A stretch of 64,000 bases of DNA, from contig NZ_CP027869.1 in the NCBI RefSeq assembly GCF_005490985.1, forward strand, positions 558,001 to 622,000. The letters are read 5' to 3'. This DNA comes from Curtobacterium sp. SGAir0471. Lineage in GTDB: Bacteria > Actinomycetota > Actinomycetes > Actinomycetales > Microbacteriaceae. The notes beneath the pieces were generated by a model that was given only the letters and a program-made list of their open reading frames with translations, did not search any database and was not told the DNA's origin. Below, one piece after another: positions 24,598 through 33,311 of this stretch. The position numbers were made by a program, and so were the translations under genes. Position 1 is the stretch's first letter, and each line of letters starts with the position of its first letter.

Positions 24598-25286
24598 GGC
24601 GCGACCCTAGCGGCAGCGGTCTCGTCGCCACCAGGGGTCGTTCCGGATCCGTGGACGGAGCGGGTCGTCCCGTCGTCCGTCCGCGTCGGGGACCACGGCA
24701 GGCGGCGGAACAGCGGCATGAGCGGCTGCACCATCGGGCCGATCGCGAACGCCGCGACCACCGTGCCGACCCCGACGTCGCCGCCGAGCAGCCACCCGAC
24801 CAGGACGACGGTGACCTCGATGACGGTGCGCGCGAGCCAGAGCGGCCAGCCGAACCGCTCGTGCACGCCGACCATCAGGCCGTCCCGGGCGCCGGCACCG
24901 AGCCCGGCGCCGATGTAGCAGGCCGTCGCGACCGCGAGCAGCGCGAGCCCCGCGGCGAACAGCAGGACCCGGGGGACCAGGCCGTCGGGCTCCGGCACGA
25001 GCCAGAGCACCAGGTCGGCGGACGGGCCGATCGCCAGCACGTTGCAGAGCGTGCCGATCCCGGGCTTCTGGCGGAGCGGGATCCAGAGCAGCAGGATGAC
25101 GACGCTCGACACGACGGTGACGACGCCGAACGACCACGGCAGGACGTTCTCCAGGCCCTGCGTGAGCACCGTCCACGAGCCCACGCCGACGACCGCGCGG
25201 ACCTGCAGCGCGGTCGAGGCGCCGTAGAGGAAGAGCCCGACGGCGAGTTGGACGAAGCGGAGCACGAGAGCGGTGGAACGGGGCAT
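24540..25286 (-). CDS. YczE-like integral membrane protein
   Basis: 248 residues with about five to six TM helices. It opens with LRFVQLAVGLFLYGASTALQVRA and contains GIGTLCNVLAIGPSADLVLW, IGAGLGAGARDGLMVGVHERFG and GDVGVGTVVAAFAIGPMVQPLMP. The repeated GxGTxxxxxxIGPxxD pattern is the YczE/YitT signature. The function is unknown. The last ~40 residues are disordered and overlap the next gene. It is divergent from the MocR regulator at 25348 with 61 bp between the starts and a palindrome there. The pairing matches the known YczR-YczE association. Confidence 0.88.
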   Translation of the reverse strand: MPRSTALVLRFVQLAVGLFLYGASTALQVRAVVGVGSWTVLTQGLENVLPWSFGVVTVVSSVVILLLWIPLRQKPGIGTLCNVLAIGPSADLVLWLVPEPDGLVPRVLLFAAGLALLAVATACYIGAGLGAGARDGLMVGVHERFGWPLWLARTVIEVTVVLVGWLLGGDVGVGTVVAAFAIGPMVQPLMPLFRRLPWSPTRTDDGTTRSVHGSGTTPGGDETAAARVAPCDSESRPTATPARSSAVR

Positions 25287-25303
25287 GAACTGATGCTGGC
25301 TCC

Positions 25304-25332
25304 CGATTGGCCTGGCCGTCGAGAGCCAATCG
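25304..25332. promoter_or_regulatory. palindrome between yczE and the MocR regulator
   Basis: CGATTGGC (25304-25311) and GCCAATCG (25325-25332) are perfect inverted halves with a 13-bp spacer. The site lies just upstream of the TAGCGT -10 box of the regulator and of the CAGCAT box of yczE, where one protein could control both. Confidence 0.65.
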
Positions 25333-25347
25333 CGCTAGCGTGGACCC

Positions 25348-26799
25348 GTGCCCCCGGTCTCCCTCAGTGCTCGCGCCGCCGCCCTGCTCCTCGCTGACTG
25401 GCGGGACGGCACCGACGCCCCCGCGTACGAGGCGCTGTCCGACGCCGTCCGCGTGCTCGTCATCGACGGGCGGGTGCCGCTCGGCGTGCGGCTCCCCGCC
25501 GAGCGCGGACTCGCCGAGGCCCTCGGCGTCTCGCGGACCACCGTGGCGAACGCGTACGCCCGGCTGCGGGACGACGGGTTCGTCGTGTCGCTGCGCGGGT
25601 CCGGCAGCGTCGTGCACCTGCCGCGCGACCTGGCCGGCCGGCCCGATCCCGAGCGGCTCGGCGGCGTGGTGCCCGGCGACCTGCTCGACCTCCGGAAGGC
25701 CGCGCTGCACGCCGCACCCGAGGTCGCCGAGGCCGTCGAGCGCGCCGTCCGGCACGTGCCCGCGGCGCTCGCCGGCATCGGCTACGACACCGTCGGGGAC
25801 CCCGGGCTCCGCGCCGCGATCGCCGACCGCTACACGGAGCGCGGGCTCCCGACCGACCCCTCGCAGATCGTCGTCACGATCGGCGCCCAGCACGCGATCG
25901 CGCTGCTCGCGCGCGTGCTCGTCCGCCGCGGCGACACCGTGCTCGTCGAGTCGCCGACCTACCCGCACGCGCACGAGGCCTTCCGCGAGGCCGGTGCCCG
26001 GCTCGTCGGTGTCCCCGTGGACGCGCGTGCCGGGTGGGACGCGGCGGCGCTCGAGACGACCCTGCGCCGGACCGCCCCGGCGGTCGCGTACGTCATGCCC
26101 GAGCTCCACAACCCGACCGGGGCGACCATGGCGCCCGACACCCGACGGTTGCTCCTCGACGTCGCGGCGACGACCGGCACGACGGTGGTCGTCGACGAGA
26201 CGATGGGCGAGCTCCGCATCGACGGGGACCCCGCGCCGCCGCTCGCCGTGGCCGACCCGTCGGGCGCCTCGGTCGTCATGATCGGCTCGGCCGCCAAGGT
26301 CTTCTGGGGCGGTCTGCGCATCGGCTGGGTCCGTGCAGCCCCGGAGTTGCTGCAGCGCCTGCTGCTCGCCCGCCCGACGGGCGACCTCGGCACGCCGGTC
26401 CTCGACCAGCTCGTCGCGCGCGAGCTCGTCCCGCGCACGGCGGCCGTCCTGGAGGCACGGCGCACCTTCCTGCGCACCGGTCGCGACGAGCTCGTGGCCG
26501 GTCTCCGCGCGCGGGTGCCCGAGTGGGACGTGCCGTCCCCGGCAGGTGGGCTGACGACGTGGGTCGGGCTCGGCCGTCCGGTGTCGAGCGCACTCGTCCT
26601 CGCCGCTCGGGCCGAGGGGGTGGTGCTCGCCTCCGGCGGGGTGTTCGGATCCGACGGCGGCTTCGAGCGGTTCCTCCGCGTGCCCTACACGATGGGCGCG
26701 ACGGACCGGGAGCGCCTGGTCGACGTGCTCGAGCGCGCGTGGTCGCGGATCGGCGGTGAGGGTGCAGGCGCCCGGGGGTCGCTGGCCGCGGTGGTCTGA
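25348..26799 (+). CDS. MocR/GntR-type regulator with aminotransferase domain (YczR-like)
   Basis: 483 residues. A GntR winged helix at about 25-90 (ALSDAVRVLVIDGRVPLGVRLPAERGLAEALGVSRTTVANAYARL in pieces) is joined to a fold-type-I PLP domain. The PLP lysine lies in MIGSAAKVFWGGLRIGWVR near residue 317. HNPTGATMAP near residue 255 holds the Asn that contacts the cofactor. Such proteins sense PLP or a PLP adduct. It is leaderless (TAGCGT then 6 nt before GTG). Its divergent partner is the YczE-like membrane protein, which it probably controls through the palindrome at 25304-25332. Confidence 0.92.
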   Translation: MPPVSLSARAAALLLADWRDGTDAPAYEALSDAVRVLVIDGRVPLGVRLPAERGLAEALGVSRTTVANAYARLRDDGFVVSLRGSGSVVHLPRDLAGRPDPERLGGVVPGDLLDLRKAALHAAPEVAEAVERAVRHVPAALAGIGYDTVGDPGLRAAIADRYTERGLPTDPSQIVVTIGAQHAIALLARVLVRRGDTVLVESPTYPHAHEAFREAGARLVGVPVDARAGWDAAALETTLRRTAPAVAYVMPELHNPTGATMAPDTRRLLLDVAATTGTTVVVDETMGELRIDGDPAPPLAVADPSGASVVMIGSAAKVFWGGLRIGWVRAAPELLQRLLLARPTGDLGTPVLDQLVARELVPRTAAVLEARRTFLRTGRDELVAGLRARVPEWDVPSPAGGLTTWVGLGRPVSSALVLAARAEGVVLASGGVFGSDGGFERFLRVPYTMGATDRERLVDVLERAWSRIGGEGAGARGSLAAVV

Positions 26800-26876
26800 C
26801 CGCTCGGTCGCGCGGTCTCTCCACAGATCGTCGGTCGGCGGTCTGGTTCGCAGGTGGAACTGCGAGGATCAGCGTC

Positions 26877-29800
26877 GTGCACCTCCTCTCGGTCTTCAGC
26901 CTCCGCAACCGGGCCCTCATCGCGCTCGTCACGATCGTCGTCGCGGTGTTCGGCGGCGTCGCGCTGACGAACCTCAAGCAGGAGCTCATCCCGAGCGTCC
27001 AGTTCCCCCAGGTGGCGATCGTCAGCGCCTACCCCGGAGCCACGCCGGAGGTCGTGTCGAACGACGTGTCGACGAAGATCGAGCAGGCGATCCAGGTCGT
27101 GCCGAACCTCGAGTCGACGAGTGCGACGTCCTCGACCGGGCAGAGCGTGGTGTCCGCTTCGTTCGACTACGGGTCGAACCTGGCCAGCGCCGAGGACAAG
27201 ATCCAGACCGCGGTGAACGCCCTGTCGCTGCCGGACACCGTGCAGACCCAGATCGTCACCGGGTCCTTCGACGACCTGCCCGTGCTCCAGCTCGCCGTCA
27301 CCGCGTCGGGCAACCAGGAGCAGCTCGTCGACCGGCTCAACGCGACGGCGGTGCCCGACCTCGAGAAGCTCGACGGCGTGCGCCAGGCCGACGTCTTCGG
27401 CAACCCGGGCCGACGCATCGTGATCACCCCGAACGAAGACGAGCTCGCGGCGCGGGGCCTCACGACGCAGTCGATCTCGAACGCGCTCGACGACAACGGC
27501 ACGCTCATCCCCGGCGGCACGATCACGCAGGACGGCAAGACGCTCTCGGTGCAGACCGGGCAGCGCATCGCGTCGCTCGACGACATCCGCGGGCTGCCCC
27601 TGACGGCGTCGAGCGGTTCGGGTTCGTCGGGGTCCTCGGATTCGTCCGGATCGTCGAGCGGCGGGACGGCCGCGAGCGGGACGGCTGCGGGCCAGCGCCA
27701 GGGCCAGACCGGGGCGAGCGGTACCGGGACGACCGCGACGGGCGGAACGGGCGCGACCGGCGGGACGGGCGCGACCGGCGGGACGGGCGCGACCGGCGGG
27801 ACGGGCGCGAGCACGGCCTCCACGCCGACCTCGCTCGGTGACGTCGCGACCGTGCAGATCGAGGAGTCGCCGCGCACCTCGATCAGCCGGGTCGACGGCA
27901 AGACCGCGCTCACCATCGCGATCACGAAGACGCAGGAGGCGAACACGGTCGACGTCTCCGAGACCGTGAAGGACGCCCTGCCCGGCATCGAGGCAAAGGT
28001 CACCGGCGACCCGCAGTTCACCGTGGTGTTCGACCAGGCGCCCTACATCCAGCAGTCGATCGACTCCCTGGCAGAGGAGGGGCTGCTCGGCCTCGGCTTC
28101 GCGGTCGTCGTGATCCTGGTGTTCCTGCTGTCCTGGCGCTCGACGCTCGTGACCGCGATCTCGATCCCGACGTCGGTGCTGCTCGCCGCGATCGGCATGC
28201 AGGCCGCCGGGTACACCCTCAACATCATCACGCTCGCCGCGCTGACCATCGCGATCGGCCGCGTGGTCGACGACTCGATCGTCGTCATCGAGAACATCAA
28301 GCGGCACCTGCAACCCGGTGTCGACCGTGGGCGGGCGGTGCTCGACGCCGTGCGCGAGGTCGCCGGTGCCGTCACCGCATCGACGCTCACGACCGTGGCG
28401 GTCTTCCTGCCGGTCGCGTTCGTCGCGGAGCTCGTCGGCGAGCTGTTCCGGCCCTTCGCGTTGACGGTCACGATGGCGCTGCTCGCGTCGCTGTTCGTGT
28501 CGCTGACGATCGTGCCGGTGCTCGCCTACTGGTGGCTCCGGGCGCCGAGGACCCACCGGCACGCCGCGACGCCGACCACGGGGTCGATCGAGACCACGGG
28601 GCCGGGCACGTCAGGGTCGCCGACGGCTGCGTCGCCCGCGGCTGCCTCGTCGTCGACCGGGGCGCTGGCGTCGGCCGACGACCTGCACGACGCCGGCACG
28701 TCCGACCGACTGCGTCGCGGGTACCTGCCCGTCCTCCGCTGGGCGGTCGGCCGTCCGGCGCTCGTCCTCGTGCTCGCCCTGGTCGTCCTCGGTGGCACCG
28801 CGGCTGCCGTGCCCTTCGTCAAGACGAACTACCTCGGCGACTCGGGGCAGAACACCTTCACCGTGACGCAGGACCTCGAGCCCGGCACCAGCCTCGACGA
28901 GCAGTCCGACGCCGCCCGCAAGGTCGAGCGGGTGCTGCAGGACGTCTCCGGCGTCGAGACCGTGCAGACCACGATCGGCTCGAGCGGCCAGTCCATCCAG
29001 GCCGCGTTCGGCGGTGGTGCCTCGGCGTCCGTGCAGTACAACGTCACGACCGATGCCGGCGCCGACCAGGCGACGATCCAGTCGACGGCCCGCGATCGCA
29101 TCGGGCGGATCGACGGCGTGGGCGAGGTGAGCCTGTCGAGCGCGGGTGGTGGCTTCGGTGGATCGAGCGACATCGAGGTCGACGTCACCGCACCGACCCA
29201 GTCCGAGCTGGAGACGGCGGCGAAGCAGGTCCTGACGAAGATGCGCGACGTCGACGGGACGACCTCGGCGACCAGCAACCTGTCCGCAGCCGAGCCGTAC
29301 CTGGCGGTGCGGGTCGACCGGACGAAGGCCGCCGAGCGCGGGCTCACCGAGACCCAGGTGGGCGGGATCGTCGCCGCCGCGGTCTCGCCGCGGGACACCG
29401 GCAGCGTCGAGATCGACGACGCCACCCTCGACGTGTACATCGCCGACCCGCAGCCGCCGACCACGATCGACGCGCTCGAGTCGCTGTCGATCCCGACCGC
29501 GAGCGGCGAGGTCCCGCTGACCGACGTCGCGACGGTCGAGCAGTCCGACGGGCCGACCACGATCACCACGTCGAACGCCGTTCGCACCGCGACGATCACC
29601 GTGACGCCGGACTCGACGAACCTCGGTCAGGCCGTGCAGAACGTGACGCAGGCCGTCGACGCCCTCGACCTGCCGAAGGGCGCCTCGGCGACGATCGGCG
29701 GGGTGGCGTCGAGCCAGTCGTCCGCGTTCAGCCAGCTGCTGCTCGCCGTGCTCGTCGCGATCCTCATCGTGTACGTGATCATGGTCGCGACCTTCCGGAG

Positions 29801-30269
29801 CCTGCTCCAGCCGATCCTGCTGCTGCTGTCGGTGCCGTTCGCCGCCACCGGAGCGCTGCTCCTGCAGATCGTGACGGGCATCCCGCTCGGGGTCGCCTCG
29901 CTCATCGGTCTGCTGATGCTCGTCGGCATCGTCGTCACGAACGCCATCGTGCTCATCGACCTCGTCAACCAGTACCGCCGCCGAGGGCTCCGCGTGCGCG
30001 AGGCGCTGATCGAGGGCGCGACCCGTCGACTCCGGCCGATCCTGATGACCGCGCTCGCGACGATCTTCGCGCTGCTGCCGATGGCGATCGGGCTGACCGG
30101 CAAGTCGGGGTTCATCTCGCAGCCGCTCGCACTGGTCGTGATCGGCGGTCTGGTGTCCTCGACGCTCCTGACCCTCGTGGTGCTGCCGGCGCTGTACTCG
30201 GTGGTCGAGGGCTTCCGGGAGCGTCGGGCCGACCGGAAGGCGGAGCGGGAGGCCACGACGGAGCACTGA
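26877..30269 (+). CDS. RND family efflux transporter (HAE-type)
   Basis: 1130 residues. The two-fold RND layout is clear. TM1 is at residue ~15, and a large extracellular loop runs to about 380. A TM bundle at 390-560 contains LTIAIGRVVDDSIVVIENIKR, with the proton-relay Asp pair. A second extracellular loop and a final bundle (LLMLVGIVVTNAIVLIDLVNQYRRRG) follow. It is of the Gram-positive AcrB-like type and stands alone without adaptor or outer-membrane partner. A low-complexity insert (SSGSSDSSG... then GATGGT repeats) interrupts the first loop at about residues 245-310. GTG start, 7 nt after GAGGAT, so probably leaderless. The substrate is unknown. Confidence 0.92.
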   Translation: MHLLSVFSLRNRALIALVTIVVAVFGGVALTNLKQELIPSVQFPQVAIVSAYPGATPEVVSNDVSTKIEQAIQVVPNLESTSATSSTGQSVVSASFDYGSNLASAEDKIQTAVNALSLPDTVQTQIVTGSFDDLPVLQLAVTASGNQEQLVDRLNATAVPDLEKLDGVRQADVFGNPGRRIVITPNEDELAARGLTTQSISNALDDNGTLIPGGTITQDGKTLSVQTGQRIASLDDIRGLPLTASSGSGSSGSSDSSGSSSGGTAASGTAAGQRQGQTGASGTGTTATGGTGATGGTGATGGTGATGGTGASTASTPTSLGDVATVQIEESPRTSISRVDGKTALTIAITKTQEANTVDVSETVKDALPGIEAKVTGDPQFTVVFDQAPYIQQSIDSLAEEGLLGLGFAVVVILVFLLSWRSTLVTAISIPTSVLLAAIGMQAAGYTLNIITLAALTIAIGRVVDDSIVVIENIKRHLQPGVDRGRAVLDAVREVAGAVTASTLTTVAVFLPVAFVAELVGELFRPFALTVTMALLASLFVSLTIVPVLAYWWLRAPRTHRHAATPTTGSIETTGPGTSGSPTAASPAAASSSTGALASADDLHDAGTSDRLRRGYLPVLRWAVGRPALVLVLALVVLGGTAAAVPFVKTNYLGDSGQNTFTVTQDLEPGTSLDEQSDAARKVERVLQDVSGVETVQTTIGSSGQSIQAAFGGGASASVQYNVTTDAGADQATIQSTARDRIGRIDGVGEVSLSSAGGGFGGSSDIEVDVTAPTQSELETAAKQVLTKMRDVDGTTSATSNLSAAEPYLAVRVDRTKAAERGLTETQVGGIVAAAVSPRDTGSVEIDDATLDVYIADPQPPTTIDALESLSIPTASGEVPLTDVATVEQSDGPTTITTSNAVRTATITVTPDSTNLGQAVQNVTQAVDALDLPKGASATIGGVASSQSSAFSQLLLAVLVAILIVYVIMVATFRSLLQPILLLLSVPFAATGALLLQIVTGIPLGVASLIGLLMLVGIVVTNAIVLIDLVNQYRRRGLRVREALIEGATRRLRPILMTALATIFALLPMAIGLTGKSGFISQPLALVVIGGLVSSTLLTLVVLPALYSVVEGFRERRADRKAEREATTEH
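27750..27809. repeat. 18-bp tandem repeat inside the RND gene
   Basis: Three full copies (27750-27767, 27768-27785, 27786-27803) of GGCGCGACCGGCGGGACG and a partial fourth, encoding GATGGT units. The length is a multiple of 3, so copy-number change keeps the frame. Confidence 0.8.
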
Positions 30270-30279
30270 GGCGGCCGCG

Positions 30280-30321
30280 GCGCGGTCTCCGCACGGCTCG
30301 GCGCGGTCTCCGCACGGCTCG
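30280..30321. repeat. 21-bp perfect tandem duplication
   Basis: 30280-30300 equals 30301-30321 (core CGGTCTCCGCACGGCTC), just after the RND stop. The following ~80 bp carry further GTC(A/G)GTCGCGGC words. No gene is seen here. Confidence 0.7.
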
Positions 30322-30393
30322 TCGATCGCCGTCGGTCGCGGCGGCCCGCTCGTCGCTCGTTGTCAGTCGCGGCGACTGGCTCGTCGGTGGCCG

Positions 30394-30648
30394 TCAGTCG
30401 CGGCTGCCGGACTCCTCGGCCTCGACCTGGCGGAACCACGACACGAGCACGCACGTCAGGGTGACGAGGAACACGATCGCGGCGCCCTGCGCGGCGATCG
30501 CCATGTGGCCGGTGACGGCCGAGTAGCCGCCGAAGGCCACGGCGGCCGTGAAGGACAGTCCGAGCAGCAGCTCCGCGTACGTCCGGACGGAGGTCCGGGC
30601 GGGCCACTCGGTCACGGGGCGCGCGGTGCGGGTCGTGGTGTCGGTCAC
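30394..30648 (-). CDS. small two-TM membrane protein
   Basis: 84 residues from GTG 30646-30648; the open frame runs to 30708, but that part looks non-coding. TM1 is SVRTYAELLLGLSFTAAVAFGGYSAVTG and TM2 is IAAQGAAIVFLVTLTCVLVSWF, followed by an acidic tail (QVEAEESGSRD). I recognise no family. It is convergent with the RND gene and shares the strand of the esterase gene that follows after 91 bp. Confidence 0.6.
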   Translation of the reverse strand: MTDTTTRTARPVTEWPARTSVRTYAELLLGLSFTAAVAFGGYSAVTGHMAIAAQGAAIVFLVTLTCVLVSWFRQVEAEESGSRD

Positions 30649-30739
30649 ACTCCGAGTCTGCGGTCGCCGCTCGACCCCCGCACACCCGAGTCCGGGTGCC
30701 ACCCGCACGGGGCACGGCCCGACCGTGTCCAGTCGTCCG

Positions 30740-31801
30740 TCACCGGAGCCGGTCGCGGAGGAACCCCACCACCCGCTCGCTCATTGCCCGGTCGAGCTGC
30801 ACGATCGAGTGCGCCGTCCCCTCCACCGCGACGAACGTCACCGGGACGTCGTGCTCGCGGAGCGTGGCGACGAACTCCTGCGACTCCCACAGCGGGATGA
30901 ACTCGGCGGTGGAGTGGCCGACGAAGAACGGGGCGGTCTCGTCGGTGACGTGGTACCCGGGCGAGGCGGCCCGTGCGGCCGGGCAGTCCTCGTAGCTCCG
31001 GCAGCCGAGGTACAGCAGCTGCTTGCGCTGGAACGAGGCCGACACCCCGTCCGGCTCGGTCGAACGCGTCGTGAGGTCGGTCGGACCGCTCAGGTCGACG
31101 ACCGCCCGGATGCGGTCCCCGGCCGCCCACGCAGTCGACTCGTGGTCGGTCACCGCGAGCATCGCGACGAGGTTGCCGCCCGCGCTTCCGCCGAAGAGCC
31201 CCACACGGTCCGGATCGATGTCGTACGTCTGCAGCGTCGCGGGCCGGAACACCCAGTCGAGCGCTCGTCGGGCGTCGTCGAAGCCTGCCGGGAAGGGGTC
31301 CGTCGGCGCCAGGCGGTAGTCGATGTTCACGGTGACGAACCCCTCGGAGGCCAGGTACTGGCACACCGCCCGGTACGCCGCGGTGGCCTTGTCGCCGTGC
31401 GACCAGCTCCCGCCGTGGACGAGCATCACCGCGGGGCGCCCGTCGCGAGGCCGGTCGGCCCGGGTGTCCCGACCAGCACCTCCGTCGGTCGGTTCCTCGG
31501 TCGCGACGTCCGACACGGAGGGCGACGGCGACGGGCGCGGGGTCGTCGTCGGGGTCGCCGTGGTGTCCGGTGCGCTGTCCGGCGGCAGGCACACGTCGAG
31601 GCGCTGCAGTGGCTCCCGGCCGTAGGGCACGTCGGCGACGACCTCGATGCCGGGGTAGCGCAGCGACAGCGGGTAGATCACGGGATCGGCGGTCACGACG
31701 TCGTCGCGGTCGGCCACCGGCGCACCGCTGCACGACCCGAGGGCACCCGTCGCCACGACCGCGGCGAGGAGCGCGAGCAGTGTGCGGCGGCCGGACCTCA
31801 T
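30740..31801 (-). CDS. alpha/beta hydrolase lipoprotein (acetyl-esterase type)
   Basis: 353 residues. A signal peptide ends in GALGSC, a lipobox with Cys near residue 24, so it is probably membrane-anchored outside the cell. After a Thr/Pro-rich linker come the hydrolase motifs: oxyanion MLVHGGSWSHGD, nucleophile Ser in VGLFGGSAGGNLVAML, acid in the PFFVGHSTAEFIPL region, and catalytic His in VEGTAHSIVQLD. This is the hormone-sensitive-lipase/BD-FAE-like type. A TAGCGT box lies 8 nt before the ATG. The substrate is unknown. Upstream lies a repeat array, not a gene. Confidence 0.88.
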   Translation of the reverse strand: MRSGRRTLLALLAAVVATGALGSCSGAPVADRDDVVTADPVIYPLSLRYPGIEVVADVPYGREPLQRLDVCLPPDSAPDTTATPTTTPRPSPSPSVSDVATEEPTDGGAGRDTRADRPRDGRPAVMLVHGGSWSHGDKATAAYRAVCQYLASEGFVTVNIDYRLAPTDPFPAGFDDARRALDWVFRPATLQTYDIDPDRVGLFGGSAGGNLVAMLAVTDHESTAWAAGDRIRAVVDLSGPTDLTTRSTEPDGVSASFQRKQLLYLGCRSYEDCPAARAASPGYHVTDETAPFFVGHSTAEFIPLWESQEFVATLREHDVPVTFVAVEGTAHSIVQLDRAMSERVVGFLRDRLR

Positions 31802-31882
31802 CGCCGTCCACGCTAACCCCGCCCGATCGACACCGCGTCCGTCGACAGGGTGAGCGGCCTCCTCCTCGCGGTGGCTGCGGTG

Positions 31883-32080
31883 CCTGGTCGAACCGGGCGT
31901 ACCGGGTCGAACCGGGCGTACCTGGTTGAACCGGGCGAGCCTGGTCGAACCGGGCATACCTGGCCGAACTGATCGACCCGGTACGCCCGTTCCCGCTCGG
32001 TACGCCCGGGAGCACCAAGCACCTGAGACCGCCGGGGCCGCCAGGTATGCCCGCAAGCACCAGGTACGCCCGGAATCGCC
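31883..32080. repeat. 19-bp-period repeat array with inverted second half
   Basis: Four direct units of 19 bp (31883, 31902, 31921, 31940; consensus CCTGGTCGAACCGGGCGTA) are followed by a decayed fifth. The same word then appears in the opposite orientation: GTACGCCCG at 31981 and 32000, GTATGCCCG at 32045 and GTACGCCCG at 32064, each pair again 19 bp apart. This fills most of the 390-bp gap between the esterase and PPK2. A related hairpin lies at 56722-56768. No protein is encoded. Confidence 0.75.
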
Positions 32081-32191
32081 CGGCGACCACGGGCGCCCGC
32101 ACCCCGCCCGCACCTCCCCGCGTCCGGTGCCGCCGGGTGCCGCCGGGTGCCGCCGGGTGCCAGGATGGGCGATACACCCGCAGGAGGACCC

Positions 32192-33046
32192 GTGAGCCGT
32201 CGCAAGGCCTGGAACACCGACCCCGAACCGCTGCTCCGCGTCGAGGAGGGCTTCCGCCTCGACCGCGTCGATCCCGACGGCACGCCGGGCTACCCCGGGC
32301 GCAAGATCGACGGGCTCGAGTCACTCGCCGCAGGGGCCGATCGCCTCGCCGCGCTGCAGGAGCGCCTGTACGCCGCGAGCACCGCCGGCGACCAGCGTCG
32401 CGTGCTCCTCGTGCTGCAGGCGATGGACACCGCGGGCAAGGGCGGCATCGTCTCGCACGTCGTCGGCGCGGTCGACCCGAACGGCGTGCACTACGCCGGC
32501 TTCAAGGCCCCCACCGACGAGGAACGCGAGCACGACTTCCTCTGGCGCATCGAACGGCAGCTCCCCGCGGCCGGGCAGCTCGGCGTTTTCGACCGGTCCC
32601 ACTACGAGGACGTCCTGATCCAGAAGGTGCGCGCCTTCGCCCCGCCCGAGGAGATCGACCGCCGGTACGGCGCGATCGTCGACTTCGAGGACCGGCTGGT
32701 CGAGCAGGGCACCACGATCGTCAAGGTCATGCTGCACATCTCGAAGGACGAGCAGCGCGAACGGCTCGGCGACCGCCTGGACCGCCCCGACAAGCACTGG
32801 AAGTTCAACCCCGGGGACATCGATGAGCGCCTCCTCTGGGACGAGTACCAGCAGGCGTACCAGACCGTGTTCGACCGCACCTCGACGGTCCGCGCGCCCT
32901 GGTACGTCGTCCCCGCGAACCGCAAGTGGTACGCCCGGCTCGCCGTGCAGCAGCTCCTGCTCCGCGCGCTCGAGGACATGCAGCTCACCTGGCCCGCCGC
33001 AGACTTCGACGTGGCCGAGCAACGTCGGCGGCTCGCCGAGTCCTGA
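32192..33046 (+). CDS. polyphosphate kinase 2 family protein
   Basis: 284 residues from GTG 32192, which has AGGAGG at 32182-32187. PPK2 enzymes transfer phosphate between polyphosphate and nucleotides. Walker A is VLQAMDTAGKGG near residue 75. The lid and Walker B motifs are FDRSHYEDVL and HISKDEQRERLGDRLDRPDKHWKFN with the conserved DRxxxPxKxWKF. The end (APWYVVPANRKWYARLAV) is also typical. Length fits the class-III or class-I single-domain type. It is close to polyP:AMP/ADP phosphotransferases, but the exact nucleotide is not visible. Confidence 0.93.
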   Translation: MSRRKAWNTDPEPLLRVEEGFRLDRVDPDGTPGYPGRKIDGLESLAAGADRLAALQERLYAASTAGDQRRVLLVLQAMDTAGKGGIVSHVVGAVDPNGVHYAGFKAPTDEEREHDFLWRIERQLPAAGQLGVFDRSHYEDVLIQKVRAFAPPEEIDRRYGAIVDFEDRLVEQGTTIVKVMLHISKDEQRERLGDRLDRPDKHWKFNPGDIDERLLWDEYQQAYQTVFDRTSTVRAPWYVVPANRKWYARLAVQQLLLRALEDMQLTWPAADFDVAEQRRRLAES

Positions 33047-33130
33047 CGGCCGCTCCGGCCTGGAGGCACGATCCACCTCCGCCCCGTCGCCCGGCCCGGC
33101 CACGGGGCTGGTCAGGCGCGCCCGGGTCGC

Positions 33131-33311
33131 GTAGACTCTCTCGGTCGGCCTTCGGCACCGCGGCATCGTGACCGCGGGATTCGTTTGGGTGTGTGTGCGC
33201 TCGAGGGCTGGATTCACGTCGGACCACGACGGGAAGAACCCCCTCTCCGCCTCAGAGCCCCCGCCGATGTCGCTGCCGGGTGCGCGGACGTCTGCACCCC
33301 GGAAAGTAGCA
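33131..33311 (+). promoter_or_regulatory. long 5' leader of the DEAD-box helicase gene
   Basis: A TAGACT -10 box at 33131-33136 lies about 175 nt before the ATG, unusually far in a window full of leaderless genes. The leader is free of a good ORF. It ends in a hairpin at 33277-33303 (GGGTGC pairing with GCACCC) immediately before AAAGTAGCA-ATG. Helicase genes of this type are often cold-regulated through structured leaders, so an RNA-based control element is plausible. Confidence 0.5.

Noticed and set aside
31883..32080. CRISPR array
   Set aside because: The 19-bp units are contiguous without unique spacers, change orientation, and there are no cas genes.
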